Source: Bacteroidales bacterium
Lineage (GTDB): Bacteria; Bacteroidota; Bacteroidia; Bacteroidales; WCHB1-69
Direction: 5' to 3'
NCBI GenBank assembly: GCA_024400715.1
Contig: JAKSMH010000088.1
Coordinates: 1-5,754, forward strand
Length of the DNA stretch: 5,754 bases
The notes beneath the pieces were generated by a model. It saw nothing but the letters and a program-made list of their open reading frames with translations. It was not told where the DNA came from and made no database searches. Within the stretch, counting starts at the first letter, position 1. Every line of letters begins with the position of its first letter. The position numbers and the translations under genes are program-made. Of the stretch, positions 5,084-5,754 are shown piece by piece.

Positions 5084-5754
5084 ATGAAAAAATACTGCGT
5101 TTTCTTGTTGTGTTGGCTGATGTCTTGCTTCGCAATGGCTGATGGACCGTTTCGGGCTCATCGCATTGATAGTTTCACCGTGTTGAAAATTGACACTACG
5201 GATGTGGTCTTCGTGGGCAACAGCATCACGGACATGCACGATTGGGCACAGGCCTTTGACAATCCACATTTCTTGAACCGTGGGGTGTCGGGGGCGTTGT
5301 CGGGCGAGATCCTTGAACATATTGACATCGTGGCGACCGCTCACCCCAAGGCCATCTTTTTGATGATTGGTACCAACGACCTGGGGTCGGGTTTTACGCC
5401 GGAACAGGTGGCGGAGAACGTGCGTCAGATTGTAGAAAAATTTCAAGAGGAATCGCCGCAGACGAAAATCTATCTGGAAAGTATCTTGCCCAGCACGGTC
5501 GGAATCCGCAGCTTGGAAGCCGAAAAATCCACCAACGAGCTGCTTCGTCAAATGGCCCTGGAGCATCAAATCACCTACATTGATTTGTGGAGTCCACTGT
5601 TTGACATCTGTATGAATCGTACCAATACCTTGGACGGACTGCATCTCAAGGCGTCGGGTTATAAGATTTGGTGCGACTTGATCGCACCGTATTTGAACAA
5701 TCCTTGCGTTTATCCTTACAACACCATCGATTTGCAAGATGACGCTGGACTTTG
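5084..5754 (+). CDS. Exported SGNH/GDSL-family hydrolase (partial, C-terminus off window)
   Basis: 223 residues are visible and the frame is open at the right edge. All SGNH blocks are present: FVGNSIT (43-49) with nucleophile S47, GVSG (67-70) with the block II glycine, GTND (96-99) with N98, and DGLH (184-187) with D184 and H187 of the triad. Such enzymes hydrolyse ester bonds of acylated or acetylated substrates; the overall look (GNSIT, MIGTNDL, LHLKASGYKIW) is that of the PAF-acetylhydrolase-like or carbohydrate-esterase branch. The substrate cannot be read. The N-terminus is a signal peptide, with cleavage probably after A-M-A at residue 19. A cysteine at 15 (LMSC) gives a poor lipobox alternative. 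The SGNH domain is complete by about residue 204 and the frame continues with PYNTIDLQDDAGL, so a short tail or a second domain follows outside the window. It has its own promoter and is probably separate from the KilA-N/DUF45 operon. Confidence 0.92.
   Translation, partial: MKKYCVFLLCWLMSCFAMADGPFRAHRIDSFTVLKIDTTDVVFVGNSITDMHDWAQAFDNPHFLNRGVSGALSGEILEHIDIVATAHPKAIFLMIGTNDLGSGFTPEQVAENVRQIVEKFQEESPQTKIYLESILPSTVGIRSLEAEKSTNELLRQMALEHQITYIDLWSPLFDICMNRTNTLDGLHLKASGYKIWCDLIAPYLNNPCVYPYNTIDLQDDAGL

Noticed and set aside
4940..5737. 265-aa open frame on the minus strand
   Set aside because: It is antisense to the SGNH hydrolase, whose signal peptide and all catalytic blocks are clear; the minus frame shows no family motif.
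1..5754. CRISPR array, tRNA, rRNA or insertion sequence
   Set aside because: No regularly spaced identical repeats, tRNA cloverleaf, rRNA stretch or transposase was seen on either strand.

Overview
The window looks like chromosomal DNA of a Bacteroidota, most likely a Bacteroidales. Four things point there. Starts lack Shine-Dalgarno sequences and sit in A/T-rich leaders. Promoter -7 boxes of the TAnnTTTG type lie just upstream of three genes. There is a large secreted TPR/MORN-variant protein of a type common in this phylum. The KilA-N protein also resembles a chromosomal family common there. The genus cannot be read from the sequence.

Layout: positions 1-2691 (minus strand) are one continuous open frame of 897 codons that runs off the left edge. 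It encodes an exported protein with a signal peptide, about five TPR repeats and a long array of MORN-variant repeats. A 259-bp AT-rich divergent intergenic region follows. It holds the promoter of that gene, a perfect 9-bp dyad and a hairpin element that recurs near 4.98 kb. On the plus strand come a 105-aa protein I do not recognise (2951-3268), then a KilA-N domain protein (3366-4172) and, 15 bp later, a YgjP/DUF45-type zinc metallopeptidase (4188-4847). The last two probably form a two-gene operon. A 236-bp gap (4848-5083) contains a possible coding remnant, the second copy of the hairpin element and a promoter. An exported SGNH/GDSL hydrolase (5084 onward) runs off the right edge.

The genes do not form an obvious single pathway. 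The two outer genes are exported proteins. The inner pair (a DNA-binding KilA-N protein and a DUF45 peptidase) is cytoplasmic and belongs to families often seen in accessory, phage-related or restriction-associated neighbourhoods. A defence or mobile-island link is therefore possible but not shown here. The points most worth a second look are a perfect 26-bp palindrome inside the KilA-N coding sequence, the duplicated intergenic hairpin, and the composition change along the KilA-N gene.
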